A DNA stretch of 64,000 bases, taken from Psococerastis gibbosa (taxonomy: Eukaryota; Arthropoda; Insecta; Psocodea; Psocidae). The stretch's first letter is position 1. The number at the start of each line of letters is the position of its first letter. Below, one piece after another: positions 52,688-63,706 of the stretch. Position numbers and translations under genes: made by a program. A model generated the notes under the pieces. The model was given only the letters and a program-made list of their open reading frames with translations. It had not been told where the DNA came from and did no database searches. Location of the stretch: NCBI GenBank assembly GCA_963971405.1, contig OZ020492.1, positions 18,444,204 to 18,508,203 of the forward strand. Direction: 5' to 3'.

Positions 52688-55600
52688 CTGAAATAAAAAT
52701 CAATGAATCAATAAAAAATTAATATTCCCATTAAAATCAATTCTGACACACGACATTATAACATTACAATTCCTTCATAATATAATTAAAAGGTTATCTT
52801 AGCCGGAGTCAGATGACGCTACTGCTGTTAACGAAACGCTTGGAGCAAGGCTTTCAGATAGACTAACGCCTATCAGCCTGGATTCTACCGTAAAATTTAG
52901 AAATTAAATTAAGAAACGGGCTGATTTTGATTTTGAAAAAAAGAACGAATTTTGCCATGATGCTGGCCGTTCTTAAAGTAACAGCAATTGAAGAGCTGAT
53001 AAGTAGTGTTTCATGCAGGGATGCATTACAGTTTACGGAAAGGGGCAAATTTTGAAAATAAAGGGTTGAATTTCCATATGATACTGGGTTCCTAGCCCTC
53101 CTGTATATGACACGTCTTAAGGAACTTATACAGTAGTATTTCTTGTGGGGGAGGTTTGAGTACTCTTACCCCATCTAGTATCCCTGATATCTGACGGTAT
53201 GACTACCCTACGCTTAGTTAGGAAAAAATACTTACGACCATGCTTCTATTGGGTATTCTTCGTACTGCTGTTGCTCGTGCAGATGCCGAGGGGGATGTTG
53301 GTGATAGTTCTCATAGGATGGGTAGAAATGCTCACTGCAGGGCCTCCACTGATCCGCACCTGCCTCGCCTACGTAGCACCTTCAGCAGTCATGAAAGTTC
53401 AAATAGGGTCCAGATTAAAATTGTACTTTGCAACTAGTTGAAATACCGGTACGCTAAGTGCTTGTACTTGTGCGAGTCTCTACAAACTTACAGGGGCAAC
53501 TCGAGAGGTCAATCGGATACATTCATTAAATTGTTTGCATGCGATTATTATTATTATTTTTTTTAAAGAAGGTAATATGAGTAGTGGGAAAAATTATCCT
53601 GGGGTTAAATTTTGTTTGCTTGGAATTGTCCTATTACAAAGCACTGAATTGATAGATGGGACGATTATATAATAAAGTACTGTAATAATGGCAGGGTCTG
53701 TAACGTCTTGGCGCATGAATTAATAATAGCTAGTTAAAAGAACCGGTACAAGATAATATGAGTTGTGGGAAAAAATTGTCCTAGGGTTAAATTTTGGTTG
53801 CCTTTTAGCGTCATACAAATTTCATGCATAGCCTACCTATAGACCTCTGTACCCCATTTAACCAAATCAACAATTACAAATAATCATTGTCTGAAAATCA
53901 GTACAATTGCAGCCGCCGTGTTTTGGTTTTGTTGAAACGATTTTTTTGATATGATTATGGCTATTTTTTGAATTTATATTAGGTATAGGTAACAACTGAA
54001 AAAATGGGAGGGCGCGACAGAACGTTTAAGAGGGCTGAGCCCCCCTCCCCCCCCCCAGGCTATAGCCTTGTCAATAGTCATAAAAACGTACCAAGGGTAG
54101 CTGTATCCTTGTGAGTGTCCGCATGCATGTTGTGGCCTACAACAGTAGTCCCATTGCCTGAAAATAATAGGTATTGATTATTAAATAAATAAGCAACAAA
54201 TATGTGAAAATAAATATCAAAATATAAAAAAGTAAGACTCTTTTTCAATTTATGTTTTTTTATAAAAGGATAATTTACTAAGCCAACCTAGGTTAGGGCT
54301 ACTAAGCCTTTTCTTACACTCAACAGGAAGGCCCGGGAGCAAATGCTTTACATGCCTTCTGCAGCATGGCCAGAAAATGTAGCAAGTGTGGGACACTTCC
54401 AAACGATTTCCTGCCGTCTATTTCTGGATTAATAAGGAATAATTCTCATAATGAACTCTGCCATGTAATTTATTAAATAAATAATGACTTACTGTTACTG
54501 TGTGGGACTCGAACCAATAACCTTTCGGGTGAAAGCCAGAGTCCGTACCACTACTCAATACATGTCCTTAATAGCCTGTATAGGCCATAAAAACAGCCTC
54601 ATGACAATACGTGAACGAACTGGAATTCGAATCTAGCAAGGCATACCATAATATAACTTATAACATAAATCCGGCAATGATAATTTGTTTTATTTCTATG
54701 CGTCTATACCAAGCTTGGATAGGGTGGCCGAGACCACCTGCTTTACATGTTCTTAGCCTCAATACAGTGATTGCCGACAAAGAAAGATAGAAGGAAAGAA
54801 AATGGTCCTTATTTTCCATATGGGCCCCACTCTTACTATTAATCCATTATAGGATAGGTCATTATTATTTCATTAATGTAAATTAAATTGATTAAATCCC
54901 CAGTGCATTAAAATAAGTAAGTAATACAATAGTTAATTAAGGTGCATTTATGTAACAGATTTTATTGCTGTAGAAGGCCAAGGCATTATACGAGTATTAC
55001 CAAAGTAAACGTGAAGAAAGTTATTTTGTACTACTACTATTACATTATTATAGACAAACGTAACTTTCTTCGGGCTATATGCCTCCTCCATACACATTTT
55101 GAATTGCCAAAGGTTCTGTAAACTTATAAAAATTGTAAAATTTACCCTTTAATTCAATCTTCTGAATGATACATTGTGTCCATAAATGCAAAAAGATGAG
55201 TGATACGTTCATGGTTGAGTCCATTAATAAGAAGCTGCTTTGAAATTGTTTTTTTTATTTAACTTAATATACCCAAGTTATAAAGGTTTGGCAGATTGGC
55301 AGAGGACTATTTCATAAATAGTTTTACGTAATTTTTCAGAAGGACTTTTTATGGACTCAGGCCTACTTGTTCACTTGTTCAATGCCAACGACCCCATGGA
55401 TTATTTCTTTGTAGCCGTATGAATTTTCGGCCACTGGCAAACTGGTATACGTGTTCGATGTCAACCTACACCGACTGCAAGCGATAATGGACGAGTTGAG
55501 ACAAGCTTACCATTGACGCAATGTAACAGGTGAAGGCATGACTTAACCAAGTACAGATATGAGTCTTCATAAATAGTACTACTAGGAATAATTTAGGTAT

Positions 55601-58600
55601 GGCGGGGGGTTTTCCCCGTGAAACTGATGGCGATAGAAAAATTACTGAATTATCAAGTTCATGGAAAAATTATAACAATCAAAATAAAAAACACCTTATA
55701 ATATTGTGTCTTTCTTTTTTTTTCCTTCCATTTTTTCATTTTTTTAGAGAAAGATTATTCGCATACAAACAATGCAATGAATGTATCCGAACAACCTCTT
55801 CAGTCGCCTCTGCAGGTAGGCTAATATCTGTGTTGAGTTACGACAAACATTAGGTCTTCAACCAATTGACAAGACCAAATCTTTATAACTTATGTAATAA
55901 ATTAAAAAAAAATATATACCTACCTATATAAGAGTGATTGGGGTGCCAATGCCAATGGACAGCTCATAAAGTGCAACATTTTCGACTGTATGTAAGTTTG
56001 ATAGGGCCAATACTCGAGATCAGATTTTCTCCAAGTTTTTCTACTTACGTGTGGTCACCTCCTTCAACTTCGCAAGACCAAAATCCAGCTTCCCTATTTA
56101 AGGTGCATTGGGATCCTCTTCGGCACGGCCAACCTCGCACAGTAAAATGCTCCCACGCGTCCCTATTCCATTGCCCTAAAAATTTATCACTAATTATGTT
56201 ATTGTAAGGGGGGTATTCCATATACTTCAATCGTCAACGAAAAATTGAAAAATGACGTTTTAGCAGACATTAAAGACATACTAAAAATTCTGCTACCACG
56301 TCAATTTACGTCATTTTGACGTCATTTTTCAATTTTTCGTTGACGTTGTACGTATGTGGAATGGGCACCTTATTGAATTGAGTAATTTAATCTAGTATGT
56401 TATGTTCCCTCCCCAAGTACATTCTTAGGAACATTTGGGGTAGGGAATTGTTCATTTGTATCTTGTATTTTTTACATAGAATTAAATACATTTGATTTGA
56501 TATTATAATATATTATTATTCATTATTAAAATTGTATTATTACATTGGAGTATTATATGGTATGCATGTAACACTGGCATTAAATTAACTTTTTTTTGAA
56601 GAGGTCAGTGGCGGGTCCAGAGGGGGGCCATGGGAGCCTTGCCCGAGAAAAAAATTAGCGTATCCTGTATAAAATGGGATATTCTAAACAAAAACCTTAG
56701 TATGGCAACATGAATATGTCTTCCATCTTTAAATTATAAATTTTACTACTTTGAAAAATCTATACTTTACAAAATGCGTAAAACCGCACTATTTTGCACT
56801 TATATTTTCAATTTTTCCCCCCGGGGGAGACCTATCTGCATCAGGCGCATGGGGTTTTAAAACAACGCCCAGTAATTTAATGTGCCTCGTTTCGCTAACA
56901 AACACACCAATTTCACAATATCTAAAAATTAATTTGACAAATGGTAAAAGTGCTACACGTTTGATACTGACAGAAGGACGTTTGCCTACCCGAAAATTAT
57001 AAAAGCGGCTTGGTAGGCTACACTCACTTTTCCCGGTATACCCCCGCCCTCCCCCCGAAAATCTGACCTGAACCCGCCCTTGGCAGAGGTAACCTCCTCG
57101 TTATAACCAAAATTAGAGGATAAGGAGAAAACTGGACTTGGCGGGGTTCGAAGCCCTATAAGCTTAACGTAGCTCGGGGACGAGAGTCAAAGTAACAGTA
57201 AGGAAGTTTTACTTACTGGGCTGTTGAGGCCGATATGGGGCAATATCAGTAGGGTTTGGCCCAATATAAGGCGGGGTGGGCACATCGTATTCGCACCCTC
57301 TTCCAAAACTTCCCCTTTCGTAAATATAGGCACCCCTTTTTGGGATCAATTGTGCGGGCGAAAGCGCTCCTGCCGGCCAGTCGGATAACCAACAGTTTTC
57401 CCTGGTGCTGTCGCTCCTGCTGTGAAAATTGGAAAATATTTAGTTCCGCTTAAGCTAGAAAGATAGCAGGGTAGTGCAAATACCCAACTTTGTTTTAGGA
57501 ATACCGTTTTGAAGGAGATTGAAGGAGACAGGGAATGTAATTGAAGTGCATAGAGGCCGAGGGGTGCAAATAACAACCGCGAAAGCACCGCGTCGGGTTG
57601 ACCTAGAGTACTATACAGGTATAGGCGAGATTGGACATTTAGGTGTGCCAAAATAATTTTTAGAATCCTGGGGCTACCTGATACGCCTTTTCAATGACTG
57701 GTCAGACGTGGCGAGTGGCCCCAGAAATTAAATAAATATTTTTGGCTAAAGGCGAATGTCCCATCTCTCCGGAACTCTAGGTTGATCAAACATCGGGCTG
57801 TAGCTCTGACACAGATCGGAATGCTTTTCACCTGCTTATGCATATTTACTACCTTTTCTGGCAATTAATTTGAAGGTTACCATGTCACTGCTACCGTACA
57901 GTCTGCTGGGTTAGAAAGAAAGAAAGGTCTTTATTTTCCATTTGGGCTAATTTTGGGCCTTCCCGCCCTCTCTTACAATTAATCTATTGCCCCAAACTCC
58001 GTTTACTTACCTCACAAACGTAAAAGATCTACAGGTGAAGAAGTCGGCTCTTAGACATTCCAATTCACATCCCGCTATGGACATTACTGATACACGCAGG
58101 CGCAAAACTTCAGGTAATAAGGCTGTGTCAGTGAAATCTCTTGAGAAACATTCTGTGAAAGAAGGTGTCAATTAAAGGTTCCCACCAAAGTCAAGAAAAC
58201 TTTTTATAGAATAAATAAATATCATCAGTCATATGTTCCACAGCACCTTGCTTAGAAATAATGTCGATAATTTCGCGGTCAGACATACTAAAAAAGTTTT
58301 CAGAAGATTTTTTAATTTTATTAGCATACTGTACGTGACTTGTATCTGAACTTGGTTAAGTCATGCTTCCGCCTGTTTCATTGCGTCAATGGTAAGCTTG
58401 TCTCAGCTTGTTCATTATCACTAGTAGCCGGTGTTGGTAGCTGTGTCCATAAAAAAGTCCTTAAAAAAAAACAAAAAAAAACAGCATACTGCACGTACCT
58501 AGCGTACTGTGTGCAATTAAGCCTCATTGGTCTCGGGGAGGTCGGCGACTAATTTCCCGTTCAAACACAGTTTCGCAGTCCTCTTCCCGTCATACTTACT

Positions 58601-61600
58601 CTGTCAATATTACGTAATCGCATAAAACAAGATTACTACAATATTCTTACCCGTATCCGGAAAAAATTGAACTTTCCGACAGTTCGGAAGTCTACTGTAG
58701 ACGTCGCAATCACGATCGGGCATTAAATCCGCATGCATATCCAGATTTCTGAAATCGGTTAGGAAACAATTCGGCCCTTTATCAGGGAGTTGAGTGTACC
58801 GGAAAGTGAAGCCCATGCAGTTATACGAAGCTGTGGAACACATTTCTTCGCAATGAGACACCGATGACATTGTGTGAAACTCTCGTACCATAGACGGTCG
58901 TAGTCGAAACGCGGGAAATTGCCTTTGGAAGCAAACTGGAAACAAGTCAAAGTATTAATTAATTATAATTAAAAGCGATATTTAGCAGATATTTGGAAAA
59001 TTAGAGGAATTAAGTGGAAACCAATAATTTGTAATCCTTTCAGAGACTCGGAAATAAACAGGGCCAACTGATAATTTTCGTTTAGGCCTAGTTATTAATT
59101 TGATTCAACTCTTTTAGGAATTATAAGACTGCACTGTACCGTAACATTTTTTATTGAAATCCCGGTTGCGTTGGATTTATCTTTGCGTATCCTTTAAGTT
59201 TACTGAATTAATTTGTAATCTTATTGTATACAGTATCTGCTAGAGTATATTCTGTTATACTACCTCTCGTTTCCTCGCATCTGCCTAATGGGTCACCGGT
59301 GTCCCATGCATTGGGGTAAAATAACAGGGGTTGAAAAAATTGAATTTACCCACTAAGCAAGAGAAAAAGCTAAAAAAGAACACTAAGGCCCGGTACACAC
59401 GGAAAATTCGCACGCCAGTGAATCGTTGGAAAATTTGCAATTGTAGCAAACTTCATAAAATTTCTGAGACTGGCGTGAAGCCGACCGCACGTAGGTGGAA
59501 TAGTTTCCCTTCGATATGCCCTGGACACTCCAGCGTATTGAAATCTACTGAAGTAGACTGTATGGTTTGGCACTGCACGTGGAAACACAGTTGGGCTGGT
59601 TATAATTCCTTGTAAAGTATTAATGTAATATAACTTAAGTTAACTTAGCGTATTTAAATTTAATTTTAATTTTATAGCAATTTATCATTTTATGTATACC
59701 TGTCTTGTTGCAAAAATTGGAATAAATATGTATTTGATTTGTTTTGATTTGATTTCCCAAGCTCATTTCCTCCCATGACAAATTTCGCAGTGAGTCACTG
59801 GCGAACGAAACGTTCTTGTGTGCCTGCAGAAACATAGGCTATTCCGCTCCGAAAGGGTTAACTTTCTTCATGCAGGCATTTATGAACATACCTTGTCTAT
59901 TATTATTTTGTCCATAATTCCAGTGTTGAAAGTTATCCGGTGGACGAGGTCTAACATTGTGCGGCACTACGGGGTAGTGAGGTTGGTGTTCCCTACTTTG
60001 AGGTCGATGTGGGTCCGGGCCACCCCTACCAGGTGCATTCCTGTTGTCGGCCTCAATAATAACGTATCCTGGCAGGTTATTGGAAGGCCGTTCGAGAGGG
60101 TAGGTACGCCCCTGGTGCCAGTCTTTACTATGGTACAAATCATGACCTTTCATTGGACCTCTGCCGTTGTATGGAATTTCGTTAGGATGTGGAACTGAAA
60201 CAAAAATATAATATAAAAATTATTATTGGAGAATGTATTGTTTTAGCGGCCATAACTAGGATAGCACAAATTCGTTCTTCCTACGTTCTCTGGCCATGCC
60301 TCGGAGGGCATGCATTGCAGGTGGCCTTGGGTGTAAGAGAGGTTTACTGTATTAATTTGGCCAGTGGCGGCTCGTGGTGTATCAAAATGGTGGGGCAACG
60401 AATTGTAATTAAGTAATAGCATATAACTTACCATTACTTGATTATCAAATAGATTCTTGGGCATTTCGATGTGGCAAACAAGTCTATCACTCGCTCGCTA
60501 CATTTTTGTAATATTTCTTTACATTACAAGAATTTACAACTGGCCGTTGGGCAGAACCTGACTTCCCTAGTCAAAAATTGTACTTTGAAAAATTTTATAA
60601 TAAACATCACTCATGACAAAGTAGTGAAACTCTTCTCAAAAATAACTCTTAAAATTATGATTTAAAAAAAATAGTAATATTCAACGATATTATTAATACG
60701 AAACATTTAAAGTCATTTTTGGGGCGCTGCCCCGCTGCCCATGTATTAATGCGTAAGCCAGGAATTGCATTGCAAGGTCCATAAGAGAAAAGTTGTGTAC
60801 ACCTTTTCAATGGTGCGAACGATCTTCTTAACTTTTGCCTGACTCGGTTGCCATGGCGACCCGGGGCTAAATTGAAAATTGCCCCAAGTTGCCCAGAGCA
60901 CGCACATAGCATAGCCGAATTGTAGCAGTTGCATTTTTCTCCAGAATCTAGATTAGTATATTATTATTATTGTTATTATTATTAAAAGGAAATTGCTTTG
61001 TTTGCCTGTAAAATTTTGGGAGGGCTGTAGCCCCAGTGCCCTTATGGACGAGCCGCCACTGAATTTGGCACTTTATTGAAATGAAATGAAAAACGTCTTT
61101 ATATTAGGCGAGCTTTAGCCCCAACGGGCTAATTCAATATCCATGAGTATTATATATTTATTTATTTATATTATATTTATATTTTATTTCCCCTTGATGA
61201 GCATTTCAGTTTTCCTATTTATACGTAGTATAGGAAAAGCTTTCTCATGGTCAAAGTTTTTGACTCCGAGATTTCTAAAATTGTATACAAGAAATTCAAT
61301 ATTTGGCTGGCACTATAGGACACTTCTGATTGAAGTGAGCTGTTCAGGTCTATGAGCTTGTTTCTTTTTCAATTAATTTCGTCATATAGTCGACATATAG
61401 TCTGCTTTACAATGCGTTTGTACGTTCTAGGCTCGAATATGCCTCTGTGGTGTGGAACAACGGCCCGGCGAATCAGTTACTGTCGATTGCAAAAGCGTTT
61501 CTTACGGTATATGTAATGCAATGTATGTATACTAGATTATTTGTACCGGTATACTCACCACCACCTCTGAAGTCATTCCCTGGATGCCATGGACCCATAG

Positions 61601-62648
61601 GTCTTCTGTTACCATCGCCATAGTTCCATGGAACTTGCTGGTTTGGTCCATTATTCCAAGGAGGGTGTCCTCGGTTTTCAAATGGTTTGTTGGGAATAAA
61701 ATCTGAAATCGTGGAAAATTGCTCTAAGCATATACAGAGCTCAACGAAATTTCTTGTACATAGAAAGAGAATCCCTAAAAGTTCTGATCTGTACCCTTAA
61801 ATGGCTTGACGTGGTGTTTTTTTTTTGTTTTTGCTTCTATAGCTTCCAAGGGAAAAGGGCAGTCTCGACGCAATGAATGCTTCGTCTCGCATATAATTGT
61901 TACGTCTAGTGTTCCCCAATGCTCCTGAGAATGTTATACACCTCCAAGTTTTACCAGACTGTGTCCACACTAGTGTTTCCCCCGAGAATGTTAAGCACCT
62001 CAGACCTTGAGACTCACAAAATGCTCAACAAGCTAACTGACGATTTCCCTGTTCACAGATCTAGCGGTTTGCAGCGCATACTTACTAATATTATTTCCTT
62101 ACAGCTATACAACCTAGTAAATTCTACTCTTGTACGCAAACTAGCGTTAAGATACTTTACTTACTATCTTCTTTGCTCCTTCCTATGTAAATTAACAGAA
62201 CGATTACACTCACTCAGATACACGAGGTGATTTTTGGCCGTAGTGGCCTTTTCCTTCTCCCTGTTCGGTTCACACTTACACTTCAGGCTTACTATCCAGA
62301 CAAGAGCCTATTGCCCTAGGGCAGAGTCTTCATCACTCGAAACTGTGTTCGGCCATCACCTTTTCCTAGAGCGAGGTTGGGGCTCTACTTAAAAAAAATA
62401 AAGAACTCTCATTTAGGCCTATCACAACTCGCAAATGCAAATAAATCTGCTCACCAGAAGGTTCATTGCGTTTCGGCATGACACTGACGACCTCATTTAT
62501 GTAGCCACAATTAGGCGAAGTATTTTTTAGGTCTTTTTCGTAAAAATCGAATTCGGGATCGTCGTTCAGGTCTAATACAGGGTCTAGGTAGCTCGTTGGT
62601 ACCGATGTCAACTCGCAAACTCCTCGGCCAAGGCCAGAGTCGTCCAAC
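51967..62648 (-). CDS. Secreted PAN/apple-domain glycoprotein gene, 3' part, 9 exons
   Basis: Exons in transcript order: 62455-62648, 61559-61702, 59892-60194, 58651-58935, 58011-58152, 57217-57419, 54092-54157, 53236-53359, 51967-52687. All have AG/GT borders and matching phases, giving about 726 residues. Order: the C-terminal part of one PAN domain; two Pro/Asn/Trp-rich linker exons; a full PAN domain (SHCEEMCSTASYNCMGFTFR, FLTDFRN, DVYSR); another PAN domain over two exons (CELECLRADFFTCRSFTFV, then ENCWLSDWPAG, YIYERGSFGRGCE); Pro/Tyr/Gln-rich linkers; and a tail with seven N-x-S/T sequons. PAN domains are extracellular cysteine-paired protein- or carbohydrate-binding modules. The paired Cys and sequons argue for a secreted or surface protein, but the partner is unknown. 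No ZP domain or membrane segment is visible. The 5' end, with any signal peptide, is outside the recognised exons. Confidence 0.8.
53236..53359 (-). CDS. PAN gene exon, Tyr/His/Gln-rich
   Basis: The donor GTAAGT is clear. The acceptor (GGCGAGGCAG) lacks a good pyrimidine tract and was chosen because it gives the required phase 1. It reads ADQWRPCSEHFYPSYENYHQ, then HPPRHLHEQQQYEEYPIEAW. It leaves in phase 2, matching the terminal exon. Confidence 0.65.
54092..54157 (-). CDS. PAN gene short exon
   Basis: The acceptor is ATTATTTTCAG and the donor is GTACGT; it has 22 codons in phase 1-1. It reads SNGTTVVGHNMHADTHKDTA, then TLG. Its phases join both neighbours. It is small and low-complexity, so it is accepted mainly on splice and phase fit. 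NGT is one more possible glycosylation sequon. Confidence 0.6.
54281..54570 (-). mobile_element. SINE-A interrupted by a 106-base insertion
   Basis: Tail and core 54281-54394, head 54501-54570. Between them, 54395-54500 is foreign to the SINE and is flanked by the direct repeat GTGTGGGAC (54386-54394 and 54500-54508). The SINE is otherwise colinear. Confidence 0.75.
56208..56369. mobile_element. Short Harbinger-type MITE, related subfamily
   Basis: A compact palindrome in a PAN-gene intron: start GGGGGGTATTCC, end GGAATGGGCACC, arms containing GTCAACGAAAAATTGAAAAA. TAA lies on the left and TTA on the right, so the duplication is imperfect. It shares GCAGACATTAAAGACATA with the element at 18732. 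Confidence 0.65.
57217..57419 (-). CDS. PAN gene exon, second half of the last PAN domain
   Basis: Phase 2 in, phase 1 out (donor GTAAGT). It reads RSDSTRENCWLSDWPAGALS, then PAQLIPKRGAYIYERGSFGR, then GCEYDVPTPPY. NCWLSD and YIYER...FGRGCE are typical closing motifs of PAN domains. Two adjacent AG acceptors (CACAG and CAGCAG, a NAGNAG pair) would add or drop one residue; the exon could equally begin at 57416. Confidence 0.8.
57914..57990 (-). repeat. LINE-like 3' tail (repeat R5)
   Basis: AGAAAGAAAGGTCTTTATTT, then CCATTTGGGC and CCTCTCTTACAATTAATC, as at 7981. It lies in a PAN-gene intron. Confidence 0.5.
58011..58152 (-). CDS. PAN gene exon, first half of the last PAN domain
   Basis: Short exon with acceptor TTCTTTCACAG and donor GTAAGT; it enters in phase 1 and leaves in phase 2. 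It reads ECFSRDFTDTALLPEVLRLR, then VSVMSIAGCELECLRADFF, then TCRSFTFV. It has the GCELECL...C-x-SFTF pattern of a PAN domain, and its phases fit exons 58651-58935 and 57217-57419 exactly. Confidence 0.8.
58651..58935 (-). CDS. PAN gene exon encoding a complete PAN domain
   Basis: The acceptor is TTGTTTCCAG and the donor is GTAAGA; it is 285 bases in phase 1-1. Cys positions: VCFQRQF, HCEEMC, YNCMGFTFR, PNCFLTD, DCDVYSR, NCRKV. The core H/E-C-x2-x-C and C-x-G-F-x-F pattern plus C-FL-T-D is diagnostic of PAN/apple domains. The symmetrical phase makes it a shuffle-competent module. Confidence 0.85.
59892..60194 (-). CDS. PAN gene linker exon, Pro/His/Arg-rich
   Basis: The acceptor is TTTTGTTTCAG and the donor is GTATGT; it has 101 codons in phase 1-1. 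It reads VPHPNEIPYNGRGPMKGHDL, and later PHRPQSREHQPHYPVVPHNV. It contains no Cys. It shares composition with the previous linker (RGPM, WNYG), suggesting duplication. Confidence 0.75.
61395..61515 (+). pseudogene. LINE reverse-transcriptase thumb fragment
   Basis: Plus strand: SLYNAFVRSRLEYASVVWNN, then GPANQLLSIAKAFLTVY. The LVRSRLEYASVVWN motif is highly characteristic of Jockey/CR1-type LINE reverse transcriptases. It ends in the intron just before the PAN-gene exon at 61559. The sequence 61910-62390 may be further parts, but I could not assign it. Confidence 0.65.
61559..61702 (-). CDS. PAN gene linker exon, Pro/Asn/Trp-rich
   Basis: The acceptor is CGATTTCAG and the donor is GTGAGT; it has 48 codons in phase 1-1. 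It reads DFIPNKPFENRGHPPWNNGP, then NQQVPWNYGDGNRRPMGPWH. It is low-complexity and has no Cys; a hydrophilic spacer between PAN domains. Confidence 0.75.
62455..62648 (-). CDS. PAN gene, first visible exon (end of a PAN domain)
   Basis: Reads from the acceptor TTTTTAAG to the donor GTGAGC; it enters in phase 2 and leaves in phase 1. It reads LDDSGLGRGVCELTSVPTSY, then LDPVLDLNDDPEFDFYEKDL, then PNCGYINEVV. The CELTS...DFYEK pattern is the closing part of an insect-type PAN domain, whose first half must be encoded upstream. Confidence 0.7.
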
Positions 62649-63050
62649 CTTAAAAATAAAAAAAGTTTTACGATTTTGCTCGAAAAGAAGAACATTGTTA
62701 GCCAGCAGCCAGCTTGTGGGAACAGAGTTGATAATTTAGATGTTGGGAGACATGTCAAGAGGCCAATCTAAAACGTGTGCACCCTGTTCCTATGATTAGT
62801 GTTCTCTATAACCGTGTAGATGTGCACCGACTACGGAGTCAGGTTGGCAGAATACTGGACCACAGAATCTAGGAATCTCCGCCTCTGACACGAAAAGAAA
62901 GAAGGCTGTGTAGGTACATCCGATCGAGATTGACAAAAGCCAGTGAGAAATAACTAACACTTGTTGGTGAAGTTGACAGAAAGTTGGCAGAAAGTGTGAG
63001 GGACAGTTTCTGAGTGGTGGTGCTGTGGCGTTGAATGATATTCTGATTAA

Positions 63051-63165
63051 GTTCTTTTTCTTCTTCCTCCTCTTTTTCTTGTTCTTCTATTTCTTCCTTC
63101 TCTTCTTCTTTTTCTTCTAATTCTTCCTCCTCTTCTTCGTCTTCTTCCTATTCTTCTTCTGGCTC
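63051..63165. repeat. Polypyrimidine (TTC)n-rich tract
   Basis: A nearly uninterrupted TTC/TCC-rich run. In reverse it would encode Glu/Lys/Arg runs, but all frames are broken by stops and no splice context supports coding. Treated as low-complexity DNA. Confidence 0.7.
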
Positions 63166-63706
63166 TACACAGCCCTTGATGGGTTTTGACCTGCTCAAGA
63201 CATGTAGAGTAGTGGTACCAGGGGCGTAAAGGGGGGGGGGCGCACGGTCCAACTTGCCCCCCCCCCCAGCCTCGAGCATTGTAGGACGTTGTCCATACTG
63301 TATGGTCCCCTTTGCAGCAATATGAATATAGACATTCCTTTTTTAGCTTTGTAAAATCTACAGCTATACTTTACTACTATTAAAAAGTCCTTATTTATTT
63401 ATTTATTTATTTATTTAAAACACTCCTTCAATATTTTCGGTTTTTTACGACGCTCCCCCGTCTACGGTCTTTCAACTTGTGGAGGTCTCTAGGTTATCCT
63501 TTCAAGGTTTCATGGACGTCCTACGTCCTACGACATTATTACTACGTGTCCCACTTTGCTTTTACAAAACGTACGACGGTATGTTATCAAAACGTACTAT
63601 GTCTGATACTCTGATTGTAGAGGACAAATAGGACTTGCTTCAGTGGGTTCCACAGCTGCACGCCTCAGGTTAGGAAAAGTGTAACTAACTGATATGGAGA
63701 CCATTA

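Noticed and set aside
59331-59615. 94-codon basic frame
   Set aside because: Begins in an A-rich stretch and continues into sequence with a transposon-like end; no splice or domain evidence.
63051-63165. Reverse-strand Glu/Lys-rich frame
   Set aside because: Pure low-complexity purine tract with stops in the relevant frames and no splice or homology support.
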